A stretch of 64,000 nt of DNA from Auriscalpium vulgare (lineage: Eukaryota; Basidiomycota; Agaricomycetes; Russulales; Auriscalpiaceae): assembly GCA_019915015.1 (NCBI GenBank), contig JAHBBC010000023.1, positions 1 through 64,000 on the forward strand. The letters run 5' to 3'. Positions 32,501-40,683 of the stretch are shown piece after piece. The position numbers were made by a program, and so were the translations under genes. Under the pieces are notes generated by a model, which was not told the DNA's origin, ran no database searches, and saw only the letters and a list, made by a program, of their open reading frames with translations. Positions within the stretch are counted from its first letter, which is position 1. The number at the start of each line of letters is the position of its first letter.

Positions 32501-34557
32501 GCCGTGGAGGCACGTTCCACGTTGCCCCGCTGACTAGGCCGTAGGTGCGCCGAGCCCTTCTTCTCTGTTGGCCGGTACGGTCCTGATGACTTGGTGGGCG
32601 TTCTAGGTGGCATATATACCCCGTCGAACACCTCTTTGCGGGTAGAGCGATTACCGTTCGAGCTTCGGGTGGCTGGATAGACATTGAATTCCTCTTCACT
32701 GTCCAGCTCGTCCTCAGATTCCGACTCGTCACCCTGCATCCAGTTGACCCAGTCCGAAACAGGTGAGTCGTACTCGCTGTCTGCGTCTGATTCGCTATCT
32801 GACTCTTGGAAAGTGACCAGATTCGAACGTGCAGCAGGAACAGGAGGAGGCTTTGAGGCGGTCGGAGGCATGCGTTCACGCTCGATAGCCTGAACGATCG
32901 TTTCATTTCCCAGTCGCTCGAGGTAGGACCCGTCCATACGCATGTACTGGCCTTTGTAGCCACGACGAATGATACCGCTATCCACCATTCCGCGAAGGAT
33001 GCCGCAATTGCCGACCGAATGGCCAGTACCACCGCAACCAAAGCAGCCTCGATTCTGCGACGTGTATTGTGGTACGTTCGGTTGCTGTGATCCTGGCGAC
33101 TGCATGTGTGGTGGCGCGTCACGCTGACCGATTGGCACAGCGTTTGTCCCAGTCACCGGTCCTTGGGCTGCATATGTCTGCATTGGCGCATACGGCTGCT
33201 GTTGCTGTGCTGGCGGGCTATATTGCATTGGTGGTGGACTATATGACTGCTGATATTGAATGGGCGGTGGACTATACTGCTGTGGATATTGAACTGGGGA
33301 TGAAGTGTAGCGGGCTGGCTGACTGTATGAATTCGTAGGCGGGCTAACAAAGACTTGTGCAGGTGTGTTTGACAAATCTGGGGCTGAAACGATAGAGGCA
33401 ATGTCGCTGTCGAGCTTGAGGGCCTGGAAATACAACAGTGGGTAGCGGTCGTCGCGTGCACCCATAGATCGCATCTGCTGGATCATACCCGTAACTTTCT
33501 CGCCGTCCGTCTTGGCTGCCTTCGAGCCTGTGCGCGTCTTCCGCGTAGTCTTGGTCTCGTCGACTTCGAAACGCACGGTCTTGCCCTTGGCTTTCGGCTT
33601 GGACTTCTTCTTGGTACTGGACTTGCGAGAGTGTCGTTCATCCTCGTCCGAGCTTGACTCAGACTCAGAGTCTGACTGGCCGGACCAGTCGGAGTCGTAC
33701 GAATCCTCTGAATCCTCCATCTCCTCGTCGAACTTTCCGCGCTGGAGAATTCCTTCTGCCATTACGTTGACGTTTTCCATGGTGAATGGCTCTCGTCGAT
33801 CATAGAGTGGATCTGAAGCAACCAGGCGATCTTCTACGCGTCTGCGTAAGCGTCGCCCGATTCCGGTCCAGAAGTGAATGTTGAGCTCGCGCTCGGTGAG
33901 ACGTCCCTCATGACGCAACCAGCCGGCAATCTTGATAAACTCGCGTGCGTAGCGCTTCCATGCACGTAAATCGCCCATGCGTTTGCCACGAGTCTTCTTG
34001 ACGAGCGCTACCAAGTCCTTCTTCTGGTAACGTTCGTCGTATCGTGCCGCATCATAGTAGTTTTCGAGATCGCGCCTGAGCAATAGCCAGCTGGGTGTGG
34101 TGTAGCTGCGGAGAGCCTCGATAAATTCCCGTACGCTGCGGGAACAGTACTGGATGATACCCCGGCATCGCTCCTCGTCCAGGACTACGTTGTGTTCAAC
34201 ACACAGACGTTCGTAGAGCCAGATAAAGCGAGCGACTTCGGAATAGTCTCCGCGGAATTTCGGCGGTGCGTGCTTCGTTCCTGGGAGGGGTAGGGATAAT
34301 ACTGATAGTCTGTAAGTGCCCGCCGCTTGCCTGGGAACTGGTGGGGGTCCTGGTGGCGGTGGCTGTACAGGCGGAACATATGCGTTGCCCGGCGGCGGTG
34401 GCGGTGGTGGTGGCGGAGCGCCTCCACCCGTAGCATTGTAGGCGGGGTACGCGGGATCTGGCATATGAGGTGGAACGTCCGGGTGTGGGTTAGCATAACC
34501 GTACGTTCCGGGTCCCTGAGATGATGACCCTTCCTCTTGTTCTGAGAAATTGGCCAT
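26581..34557 (-). CDS. E2 oversized gag-protease ORF (2658 aa)
   Basis: From ATG 34557, the first after the primer-binding site, one frame runs 7977 bp. Near the N-terminus is a proline tract, then a Gag-like helical region (about residues 105-245). The zinc knuckle CFGCGGTGHSVGNC has C505, C508, H513 and C518. A retropepsin has IVDTGSQLNIVRRDVW with D939. Beyond the protease there are ~1700 more residues. They include a helical stretch near 1640 (NRMNQLYEKTQDEDARMD), a long Asp/Glu-rich run at about 2155-2255 and an Arg/Ser tract (SRSYSSSRSRSRSP) near 2270. Gag-protease ORFs of this type are usually near 1000 residues, as in E3. The frame is also open upstream to 34827 inside the LTR, but translation from there would precede the primer site and is unlikely. 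Confidence 0.8.
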   Translation of the reverse strand: MANFSEQEEGSSSQGPGTYGYANPHPDVPPHMPDPAYPAYNATGGGAPPPPPPPPPGNAYVPPVQPPPPGPPPVPRQAAGTYRLSVLSLPLPGTKHAPPKFRGDYSEVARFIWLYERLCVEHNVVLDEERCRGIIQYCSRSVREFIEALRSYTTPSWLLLRRDLENYYDAARYDERYQKKDLVALVKKTRGKRMGDLRAWKRYAREFIKIAGWLRHEGRLTERELNIHFWTGIGRRLRRRVEDRLVASDPLYDRREPFTMENVNVMAEGILQRGKFDEEMEDSEDSYDSDWSGQSDSESESSSDEDERHSRKSSTKKKSKPKAKGKTVRFEVDETKTTRKTRTGSKAAKTDGEKVTGMIQQMRSMGARDDRYPLLYFQALKLDSDIASIVSAPDLSNTPAQVFVSPPTNSYSQPARYTSSPVQYPQQYSPPPIQYQQSYSPPPMQYSPPAQQQQPYAPMQTYAAQGPVTGTNAVPIGQRDAPPHMQSPGSQQPNVPQYTSQNRGCFGCGGTGHSVGNCGILRGMVDSGIIRRGYKGQYMRMDGSYLERLGNETIVQAIERERMPPTASKPPPVPAARSNLVTFQESDSESDADSEYDSPVSDWVNWMQGDESESEDELDSEEEFNVYPATRSSNGNRSTRKEVFDGVYMPPRTPTKSSGPYRPTEKKGSAHLRPSQRGNVERASTAPKIPGEKPVHPRKKGGNVTRQTSAVKEALESTEQYVPALPTHTAPPAPAPVAAPQEPVARNSEPSPAPQEPEELLEPLEMREETERTRVVPMETQPTFSPQHEDEFLEDNDLTSQPRPRATGNQKIKERTVEEAASAPLESATRRTAVTKATPRTSVISRIVDPKTVLGQVLSTPVQLAFGDVLGVSRELSNLLADSIKMKNSKAGLTVARAAIPGTPRHVAHALAPRPVMARSSLIEIRVQIEGEDVDAIVDTGSQLNIVRRDVWEDLVGKPVDIRRATRMNDVNGGDGALLGLVTDVHLRFGAVDAPADMYVAEHVPFRLLLGRPWQLQNYVSIDERTRGTYLVFKDPGDTRRVRYEVRVAKRNNEDQTDRTGSVWTSRRKTDNAPVVNSVLTAGFWPPDQLDLSPLGGESSAERHRYPDKVIWPTFSGRADRADSLDGLMRNTHLEDVDLTDGGSDNNMFDDMRIAERDNKPASATRSEQASARSGDDAPVPSSVLTAGPDHTVSFNSMRSGSNELADALALGVSVPCRCFDGMHMIGHGARGFVKFLREGYMSKNKTLDGSNDGGSNAGYGGRTSNHNTQLTGKTASARVLSDTGRNAPVWRSVLNTKMPSAIPMGLTKPLADFEIPPRYLDDSVLSGSCECLERLKLRFAEWNEMEMARTKVGEVQKDEREVRKEQAETMPDLTHADSARSARAALGPWPTPDIILATFFDSDALDHLNHCVNASVDHILHNGPARRHVKIEGPVVELGYSEDGEGRVVRDIVIAGAYDSPNPRSQDAEQPRRREDGLVADVFARIVYRTPLEDWHTGAVSPTGSDDGQSSYYTPPPALLPLPNGNSGGSHSPTPPSSTGRNSPTRYVSHGTGTSPPRPSSVDVSSLLPIMSSLPLPSHTTDALSTVTTPMASHPLLVLPLINESQYTDLVTRTTNRMNQLYEKTQDEDARMDTIRLSCVEVKEVLDASKRVQDDADRLIQCAKSMHNFACLALDEEFVHTQKKFDDESRAAAAQATAQYVNETAAVVSHEASEESLMVEIAGLPDAIFPRQHHPSIVHAIEQHILPDPPSLRAIQGYLQSILEPRTSPAPSDEAAARELDAYYAYLDYLMQRRRLLSVPDAPAAIAQLDKQAADQGIDTSRYTPDSDPENMSISLGGGVRVSSNGWWFIDREPVIQISAEQERSPSAFNEPSPAPITMGIGHVSATTSVDLPIPATVPGTSTSTEARAAMKFVASDLLPPSSPLPSLALAPLNVSVEDDTWPMSDELDLEYPEPSSPGPHATTTDHPALLLPHPLDPIAQNVEFLDEEHHLNSEPYSERSYSDYSGLNGYPPDTLSADSDLAALSAAWRPNPAQEAAGLNDAQLNVRILARNRADGRLKFIQRHFECENPDCDVLDASRPASLAPPPPSHPTSPPSPLLWSRYEYIRRHNHGIDFTPTSQFGRPVETPLVPDRLARARHVTPISSFVDDNTPETDAGPPPLETDDEDSGEDDEQEDEQNERETDTDEDEGMDEGEGDEDGSGEDDPEYQGHNDDDGPNEDGGLDVDNDMSDDDESADNQDPGMDADNGDLIEDEREARERTASRGSKRSRSYSSSRSRSRSPPAFVGYAGSKQYGAAPGSLAGFNASTGSAPVKRSSREPRLQFARRTGGRPSSAHQVSPGRGTSTAAAEGPFSRLLRPRQVTVKEESESEDDASPGPRFPVEPLSRTHEPPSRSSAPPASLSTLNPLATRFVPGGMLHVTALDFAAYMDAQSTGHAPLDPCSDPSLMSVRPDTSLMSVPGVADSPLPQVTDPTMLVQVVTGVYGHFRSRARAVISHVRQAVYEIACIRRAKTIEEGNYAMGRLDAITCRLTSVLQELTRVPVAAGRLPAAFIAPMYRNPLFRGSEAVLLETTISLFRARNSPDIATLLNYFLRFRYGDDVLISALVGCGVLDGPAFPDLFRDYDEAVNGTERLARNLNFEIWQERPMVWQERGAA

Positions 34558-34657
34558 GGGAGTGTAGCCTGGATTGTAGAATTCGTTCGTAGGATACGAT
34601 CTGTCGGGACGATTCTGTGGAAGGTCCAGAGGTACACGACTGGCCAAGAAAGAAGAA

Positions 34658-34676
34658 CCCCTCGCGGTGGGCTCCA
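34658..34676 (-). other. E2 primer-binding site
   Basis: Four bases inside the 5' LTR the minus strand reads TGGAGCCCACCGCGAGGGG, which would pair with a tRNA ending ..GGTGGGCTCCA. The U before CCA is the discriminator typical of tRNA-Cys, so cysteine is my guess. E3 has the identical 19 bases at the same spacing. Confidence 0.75.
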
Positions 34677-35559
34677 GTGTTGTCGCGGCGGGAAGTGGTT
34701 CGAAGTATCGCGGTGCGGAACGCAGCACGAGTGACGATGAAGACTTCTGCCCTAGGCTCCTCGGGTTCTCTAAACTCCCGGAGTTACCTAGTTGTTCGTT
34801 GTGCGATGGTTCTTCGGTGGTCCGCACTTATGTCGTAAGAAGTACCTGGGAAGGATCGAAGAGTCGAGTTCTGGAATCTGGTGAAGAGATCCAAAAGACG
34901 AAATGCACGGGGACGTGCGGAGGGTGTGTACGGATGTGCACGTAGATTGATATTGTCCGGAGATGCAAGAATACAGAGTACGGGTGACGATACTCTAGAC
35001 GGGGACGTTCAACGGAGTACGACCGAAGAACGAGAATGAACCGATGGGGGAAAACACTAGACGGTGAAGTCGAGCAAGGATGGGGGGATATGCGGAGTGG
35101 ATAACAGATGCGAACGTACGCGGACTTCAAGTAGACTTCGGTGGAACTCCCAACACAGATTCGACACACGCAGAGGACAGGGTCAACACACGCAACGGAC
35201 GGATACGACAATAACACAGATAAGCACGAGGGGACACGTAAAGCAGAGCAGTCAACAACCAAGTCCGTAACAGTGACGACAATAACACAGATAAGCACGA
35301 GGGGACACGTAAAGCAGAGCAGTCAACGACCAATTCCGTAACAGTGACGTCGATGAGAACTAGCGTTGGTGAGAATAGCGTCGATTGGAACACAAGAATA
35401 CGAGTTGAACGGAGGGAACAACAAGGGTCGGCAAGTGACTGATATAGTCAAGGAGGCAAGCAGCACTCCTTCAACAATCAAGTCAAGGAAAAAGCAACTT
35501 ATAGAATAAGAAGCTTTGTAGGGGGGAAAAGAGACACTAGAATTTCTCCAGAGGCCAGG

Positions 35560-35567
35560 TATTTATA
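35560..35567 (-). promoter_or_regulatory. TATA box of E2 5' LTR
   Basis: TATAAATA on the minus strand. This copy should drive the genomic RNA of E2 toward the gag ORF starting at 34557, giving a leader of about 950 nt. Confidence 0.55.
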
Positions 35568-35915
35568 CCTTTTCTCTTGTGGGAATATTCTACCTAACTA
35601 GGGTACTAGTATATGAAGGAGTCATAAGGGAGTCATGAAATAAGAGGAATAGAATGAGCCAGAATAAAAGGAGTCATAAGGTAGTCATGAAAATAAGGGG
35701 AATAGAATGAGCTAGAATAAGAGGAGTCCAAAGAGTCAAAAGGAGTCACATATGACCAGGCACCAGGAACTTGGTGTACAGCCTCTAGACAGCACATGTT
35801 AAAAGGAATGCATGAGTAATACAGACCAGCAAGTGACCTTGGCTGGCAAGAAAATGTGAAGCATAGATGAAAAGGGTAAGTGAGAAGCAAGTCATGTGAC
35901 CCACCATCCATCTGA

Positions 35916-37121
35916 TCAGAGTCGTCGTTCAACCCTCTTTCCTCTCTCCACCTTCAGCCATCGATGGTCGTAGCTCAACACGTACCCGTTCTCGTCGATC
36001 TCGGTCTGTGTCCTCTCGATGCGGTGGTCCTTCAGCTCGCTGTCCAGGTTGAGACCGCCCGGCATGTTCGAGAGGCCAAACGCCGCAGCATTGCGTGCGA
36101 CTGGACTGTCGAACTCGCCGTAAGGATCCTCCAGGCCGCGGAAAAGATCCACGAGAGCGTCAACGACAACCGGTGTTGGCTTGGGTGGTGAACCGGAGCT
36201 GGACGAGTCCGGGAGTTCTGGATGTTCGATGATGATATGATGGGAATCGATGGTGTCGGTCTCGGAGAACTCGATGATGGGGGCGAAGACCATTTCGGTG
36301 GGCAGAGTCGAAGGTGCACAATGCTCCAGAGGAACCTCGAGGAAGACAAAGCGCGGGCGAGAGTACTGGGCATGATGAGGTGCGCGTACCAGTAATGCGG
36401 CGAATACGGCATGTTGCTCATCTTGACCGAAGTAATGCATGATGCGCCCAAACTCCGTGTATCCGTCGTAGGAGAACCGCACATGAAGGTGTTCTGCGTC
36501 GAGCTGCTCCTGACCGCTAACTTCTCCGCACCATAGACGTCGGCGAGGCGGCGCAATATCGAGCTCGGGGCGAAGGAACATCTCCGAACGGGAATCAACG
36601 CAGGTGCTGGAGGAAGTGGGGAACGGATGGGATGCGAACGTGAATGTGCCAGTAGCCTTGAACTCCGGCAAAGGACTGAGCCGACCTAGAAGTGCGTTGT
36701 TCCAGATAGGTGCGACGAGGTGGGCAGGGCGAGACGGTGATGATTCCAGAGAGACGAATTCCGCCAGCGAATACAGCCGATTCGTCTGCTCTTCCTTCTC
36801 AATATCCTGGCTCGGACGGAACAACTCTTCGTCAGGCAATGCCACATAGTCTGAGAGATGCGTGGTGATGGTACGGTCAGTGTCGTTAGGGAATCTGCGC
36901 ATAAGCGCACATACTGGTGGCAGTCGTAGATTGGGCCAGGCGAGTTGTTGCGGCCCGGAGTCGATCGACGGCATGCCAGATACTCGGCATAAGGGAGAAA
37001 TGCATGATGGGGACTGGATAGAGAATGAAAGTGAAAGAACAAGGATTTGTTGGAAGCGAAGGAGTGTGGGGGAAAGAGTTGAAAGGAGTGGGCGCTCGAC
37101 TTCATGGCAAAGTTGTATCAT
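35916..37121 (-). CDS. U3-encoded hypothetical protein of E2 (5' LTR copy)
   Basis: Same 401-codon ORF as at 21327-22532, with an identical translation. In this position it lies upstream of the LTR's own TATA box, so the element's promoter would not transcribe it. Transcription would have to come from outside, for instance from E1 or an upstream cryptic start. See the 3' copy for the protein description. Confidence 0.5.
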   Translation of the reverse strand: MIQLCHEVERPLLSTLSPTLLRFQQILVLSLSFSIQSPSCISPLCRVSGMPSIDSGPQQLAWPNLRLPPVCALMRRFPNDTDRTITTHLSDYVALPDEELFRPSQDIEKEEQTNRLYSLAEFVSLESSPSRPAHLVAPIWNNALLGRLSPLPEFKATGTFTFASHPFPTSSSTCVDSRSEMFLRPELDIAPPRRRLWCGEVSGQEQLDAEHLHVRFSYDGYTEFGRIMHYFGQDEQHAVFAALLVRAPHHAQYSRPRFVFLEVPLEHCAPSTLPTEMVFAPIIEFSETDTIDSHHIIIEHPELPDSSSSGSPPKPTPVVVDALVDLFRGLEDPYGEFDSPVARNAAAFGLSNMPGGLNLDSELKDHRIERTQTEIDENGYVLSYDHRWLKVERGKRVERRL

Positions 37122-37206
37122 TCAGTCGGCAATCGTCAAATACGATCTCGATGAGATCTCGCTTGGTTTTGAAGAGAATATCTTCAAACCATGTTGCGGC
37201 GCGACA

Positions 37207-37210
37207 GCGT
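37207..37210 (+). repeat. Target site duplication of E2, right copy (GCGT)
   Basis: Matches 20088-20091. E1 pol resumes here in the frame it left. Confidence 0.8.
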
Positions 37211-38016
37211 GCGCCAAACGGAGCAAGCAAATAGGAAGCGCCGTGACGCACCATTTCGAGTCGGAGACCTGGCGTATTTGTCGACTAAGAATTTGCGGCT
37301 GCCTAAGGCGCGAGCCCGCAAGCTGGTTCCTAAATATCTCGGGCCATTTAGAATTATTGGTGAGCTCGAGAAAGGAGCTACTTACCAGCTAGAGCTGCCA
37401 GATGAGTTGAGAGCTCGGGGCGTGCACAACGCATTCCATGCCTCATTGTTGCGAGGCCATGTTCCGAACGATGATAGGAGATTTCCGGGCCGACAGTGGC
37501 ACCAGATTCTCGGGCTCAATGAGCCTAGCGAGTGGGCTGTCGACCGGATCCTGTCGCATAGCGGACAGGGCACTGATACACAATTTGAAGTTCAGTGGTC
37601 AACCGGAGATGTAACATGGGCATCTTACCATGAGGTAAAACACCTCGTCGCTCTGGAGGCATACTGCGAAGCGATGGGTATATCGCACGCTCGATTTCTG
37701 CCTCGAGGACAGTCGGAGCCAGAAGGTATTCCGACCGTCGCGGTTTTCACTGTCGAAGATGCAATTTACGGGCGTCGGGAGCCCGGCTATCGACCCGGAG
37801 ATGAGCTGATAGTGCGAGGAAATATAAGGAGTGAGTTAGCACGGTTGAGGAGCGAGCGACTTCATCGAGAAGCTCACCCTACTCATCTCAGTGACCCATT
37901 GACTCCATCTCGTATGGCTCATAACGCGGCTCCTTTCTCCAACGACGATCTTGCGCGCTGCCAGGAGTATGCTGCGGACCTCCTCGAGTGGGCTCGAAGC
38001 GGAGGGCGCGAGCCGT
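37211..38016 (+). pseudogene. E1 pol, middle part: integrase end and chromodomain-like region
   Basis: This is the continuation of the frame that broke at 20091, separated by E2. It starts with RQTEQANRKRRDAPFRVGD, the typical end of a gypsy integrase, and goes on to LVPKYLGPFRIIGELEKGA. A chromodomain-like segment follows (EWAVDRILSHSGQ, then FEVQWSTGDVTWASYHEVKH near 37590-37640). Such tails are thought to guide integration to marked chromatin. An ATG at 37191 opens a shadow start inside the E2 LTR. The segment ends at 38016 where E3 entered. It has no stops of its own; it is a pseudogene only by separation. Confidence 0.88.
38013..38016 (+). repeat. Target site duplication of E3, left copy (CCGT)
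   Basis: CCGT precedes the E3 LTR here and follows the other LTR at 49791-49794. Joining the flanks with one copy keeps the E1 frame open. Confidence 0.8.
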
Positions 38017-38871
38017 TGATGAGATGAACCCTGGGGGAGGCCCCGGGAACGTCGATAGAAATGGAGGGAGCGAGCAGCCAACCGCTGGCCCAAGAGGTAG
38101 TGGGTCGGAGGAAGAAACCCAAGATCGCGACCGTGCCCCGAACAAACCACCCAGGACCCCGCGGGTCCTGCCCTCGTCCTGCGGCCCTCTCCCTCTCTCT
38201 CTCTCTCTCTCCGCTCCTGTCCGACCGTCGCACGTTGCGTCTCTTCCCACACTATTCGGTGCGACCCTCCCGTCTGTCGCCGCCGGTCCGTCCTAGTTGC
38301 GGAGTCGCCCTTGCCGTCCGACCGTCCGACCTGTGTCCCCGCGCTTGTACCGTCCGAGTCGCTATCCTGGAATATAAACGTCAGTCATAAAACCTACCAC
38401 ACTGTATCACTCCAGTCTGTGGTTGAGTCGGGGCAGCGTAGCCCGTGGTATCGCAAAGGTGGCGCGACCCGGATGTCGCTACGGCTTCCTGGTTTAAGGC
38501 ATCGTGTCGGGCTGGTCTGGCGGTGTCGCGTCGTGCGATGCTCTCTGTGAAGCAGGAATGAAAGGTGTAGTCTCGGGTGCAGACCCAAGGTCCAAAAAGT
38601 CTCTATACAAGAGTATGAATCGCATCTATATACCGCTGCTTCGTCAGCTCTCCCACGGCCCGTGCACTCGCGCCCCGCTAAGTCTCGCCCCCCTCCACGG
38701 TACGCTTCCCCTACGCCGTCTGTTATCGCAGCTGTGTCGCCCTGCCTCCTGAGTATCGCATCGTGGTCGTGTGGTTGCCTCGACGCCCTATGGGCGTCTC
38801 GGGGGGTGTGTATCGTTCTGTGGCGGTGCGATCGGCCCGTTTCGGTGCCTGTAGCGCGGCGGGTCCCATCA
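38017..38871 (-). repeat. E3 3' LTR (855 bp)
   Basis: Downstream LTR in element orientation, matching 48936-49790 in length and in the ORFs it contains. It includes a CT microsatellite near 38186-38212 and a TATATAGA on the minus strand at 38632-38625. Read on the plus strand it lies directly upstream of the antisense gene at 39035. Confidence 0.92.
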
Positions 38872-38887
38872 TCCTCCCCCCAACTGA
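38872..38887 (-). other. E3 polypurine tract
   Basis: On the coding (minus) strand the sequence touching the 3' LTR is TCAGTTGGGGGGAGGA, a purine-rich tract where plus-strand DNA synthesis would start. The plus-strand form TCCTCCCCCCAACTGA recurs once more inside the element at 40550-40565. Confidence 0.7.
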
Positions 38888-39034
38888 GCTACCGACTGTC
38901 CTCAGTCGGCAAATCCCCGGATGGCTCCTCCTGATAAAGGCTCCCTCGCGCCGTCTCGATGAGTCGTCAGGTAGCGTCGCACCGCCCGTCCGACCCAACC
39001 AAACTCCCGACACAACCCCCCCCCACACACCATC

Positions 39035-40263
39035 ATGACCTGGTCTCCCCACACGTACCGTCGCGGTACTCTCTTGCTGTACCACCTGGGTCGGGCCCCC
39101 AGCGCGGACTTCCCACTCGCAGCAGCCGCCGAAGCGATCGAGTCGCGCGAGCGTTGGGGACAGGAGGTGTTGGCTGTCATCGTACGATTCCCCTCTTTTC
39201 CCGCCCCGTTGTCGCGCTAACCGTCCGCTCCCATCGGCTGTAGGAATCCATCACCGATTCCGACCCCAGGCTGATCATCCCCCTCGCCGAGCGCATCCTC
39301 ATGCCGATACTCGAGACCGCCATCCTCCTCGTACCCGAGGTCGAGGATCGCTTCCGCTCGTGGGCGGGGCGCTTTCTTCGTCCCGCCCCGCTCCCTACGA
39401 CCGAGCTGCACCCGTGGACCTCCGTTGTTGATCGGGTCGACCTACTTGACGCCCCCAAGGTCCGGCTGACCGCGACGCTGGTTGAGGAGAACTTTTGGGT
39501 CGTGTTTCGCAAACGCGGGTGCTCGGTTGCGTCGTACTTGCGCGAGCTTGCCATTTTCCATGCCGCCATCCCCGATGACCGTCCCCTGGGCAACCAGACG
39601 TGGGTCGCGTACGTCCTCCGAGAGGCCTTGGAATGTTCCGCGCTCTCCATTCGCCACTCGCGTGGTGGGACCGCTTTCCTTCCCGACTACGTCGCCCGCG
39701 AGTCGACCGCTTGGCCCATTTCGCCCCCCACGCAGTACGGTCGCAACCTCGGCGGACTGGGTGCGCGCCTTTTAGCTCGTTTCGAGGCCGTGTACCGCGA
39801 GACCGTCGAGGAGCTCGCCGGGGCTACGGAGAACGTCGCCAATCTGCAAGCCCTCTGGGCCGACGCTCCCTACCTGTTAGCCATCGTTCGCGACCCCTGC
39901 CTCTCCCTCGAGCACGCAACCCGACTCTTCCTGGAGTACGCAGTGACTGCGGCATACGTTCTGCGCCATTTCCCAGCCGCCCCGACCGAGCCCGACCTTT
40001 ACACGAACAACCTCTTGGTAACCTTCGTGCGCCATCGTGTATTGTCGGGTCTCCCCGCCTTGCCCGACGGTGATGGTGTCGGCTCGGTTGACGACGATGC
40101 CGGCGGTTTCGACTCCGACGAGCAGATGCAGGGCGATCCCGTGGACATCGGGGGTGTCGGAGGTAATGCCGCTGTGATGGAACGTGTGGTGGTCGGCGAT
40201 GTCGGGGCGATAGTGGATTATCGCAGCGATAGTGATAGCGACATCGCGAGCAGTCGCGAGTAG
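39035..40263 (+). CDS. Antisense gene 1 in E3, hypothetical protein (~388 aa)
   Basis: ATG 39035 begins MTWSPHTYRRGTLLLYH. A 62-nt intron (39182-39243, GTACGA..CTGTAG) splices in frame to ESITDSDPRLIIPLAERILM, and the frame runs to TAG 40263. The protein is about 388 residues, mostly helical in composition (LFLEYAVTAAYVLRHFPAAP). It has a strongly acidic tail with SDSDSDIASS. It is encoded opposite to gag and pol, between pol and the 3' LTR, starting 164 bp from the LTR. I recognise no domain. The clean intron with preserved frame argues for a real gene. It might be a captured host gene or an element-specific accessory protein; I cannot decide. Confidence 0.6.
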
Positions 40264-40549
40264 TGTACCCCTTCTGTAAATGGTCTCTTCGGCCACCGTG
40301 AATCGCACAGGACTGTGGCCCCAATGTCTCATAGCAATGATCGTCGTGTTCCGCTGCGTAGGCAACTCGTAGCGTCGCGAGGTCTCCGACAGTATTCTGA
40401 TGGGTCGCGGGTTCGGTCGCGCGTGGTCGGTTCCGACTTTGTCTTGTCCCGCTCACTTCTGGCCACTTGTTCCTTGTGTGCCCTGCGCGGGCTGGTCACC
40501 CGTCGCCGAGGAAATCCCTATCTTTCTCCTCGTCGCTCGCGACTGGCCA

Positions 40550-40565
40550 TCCTCCCCCCAACTGA
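40550..40565 (-). repeat. Second copy of the E3 polypurine-tract region
   Basis: Sixteen bases identical to the LTR-adjacent tract, with weaker similarity going on for about 35 bp. The two copies bracket antisense gene 1. It could act as an internal start for plus-strand synthesis or be the scar of a segment duplication. Confidence 0.6.
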
Positions 40566-40683
40566 AATCTGCGCCTGTCCCCAGACGCGCATTCCCCGGT
40601 CAAACCGCGGTGCATCGGGTCGCGACAAGTGCCCGACGGCGTACAAAACGCGGGCTGTTGGTGCCTGCGACCCATTATCTGAC

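Larger units (their letters stand above)
20092..37206 (-). mobile_element. Large Ty3/gypsy element E2 (17.1 kb), inserted in E1 pol
   Basis: Two 2526-bp direct repeats (20092-22617 and 34681-37206) starting TGTCGCGGCG and ending GCGGCGCGACA bound this element. The genes run on the minus strand, so the 5' LTR is 34681-37206. Next to it lies a primer-binding site complementary to a tRNA 3' end. The gene order on the minus strand is a very long gag-protease ORF (34557-26581) and pol (25985-22677) with RT, RNase H and integrase. Each LTR also holds a 401-codon ORF in the same orientation. At 17 kb with 2.5-kb LTRs it is large for a fungal gypsy element. No coding damage is evident. Confidence 0.92.
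34681..37206 (-). repeat. E2 5' LTR (2526 bp)
   Basis: Upstream LTR in element orientation, same length as 20092-22617. It ends next to the primer-binding site. The 71-bp tandem pair is at 35208-35349. Confidence 0.92.

Noticed and set aside
34558..34827. Upstream ATG of the E2 gag frame inside the LTR
   Set aside because: It precedes the primer-binding site, and the same 49 codons are present at the other LTR with no gag behind them.
35916..37121. Reading the two 401-codon ORFs as a tandem host gene duplication
   Set aside because: They lie at the same position of two LTRs that share 2526 bp, TG..CA ends and a target duplication, so LTR duplication explains the pair.
40315..40683. Upstream part of the 460-codon plus-strand frame in E3
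   Set aside because: It has a biased leader-like composition and no domain; only the part from about 40684, and more surely from 40967, looks like protein.
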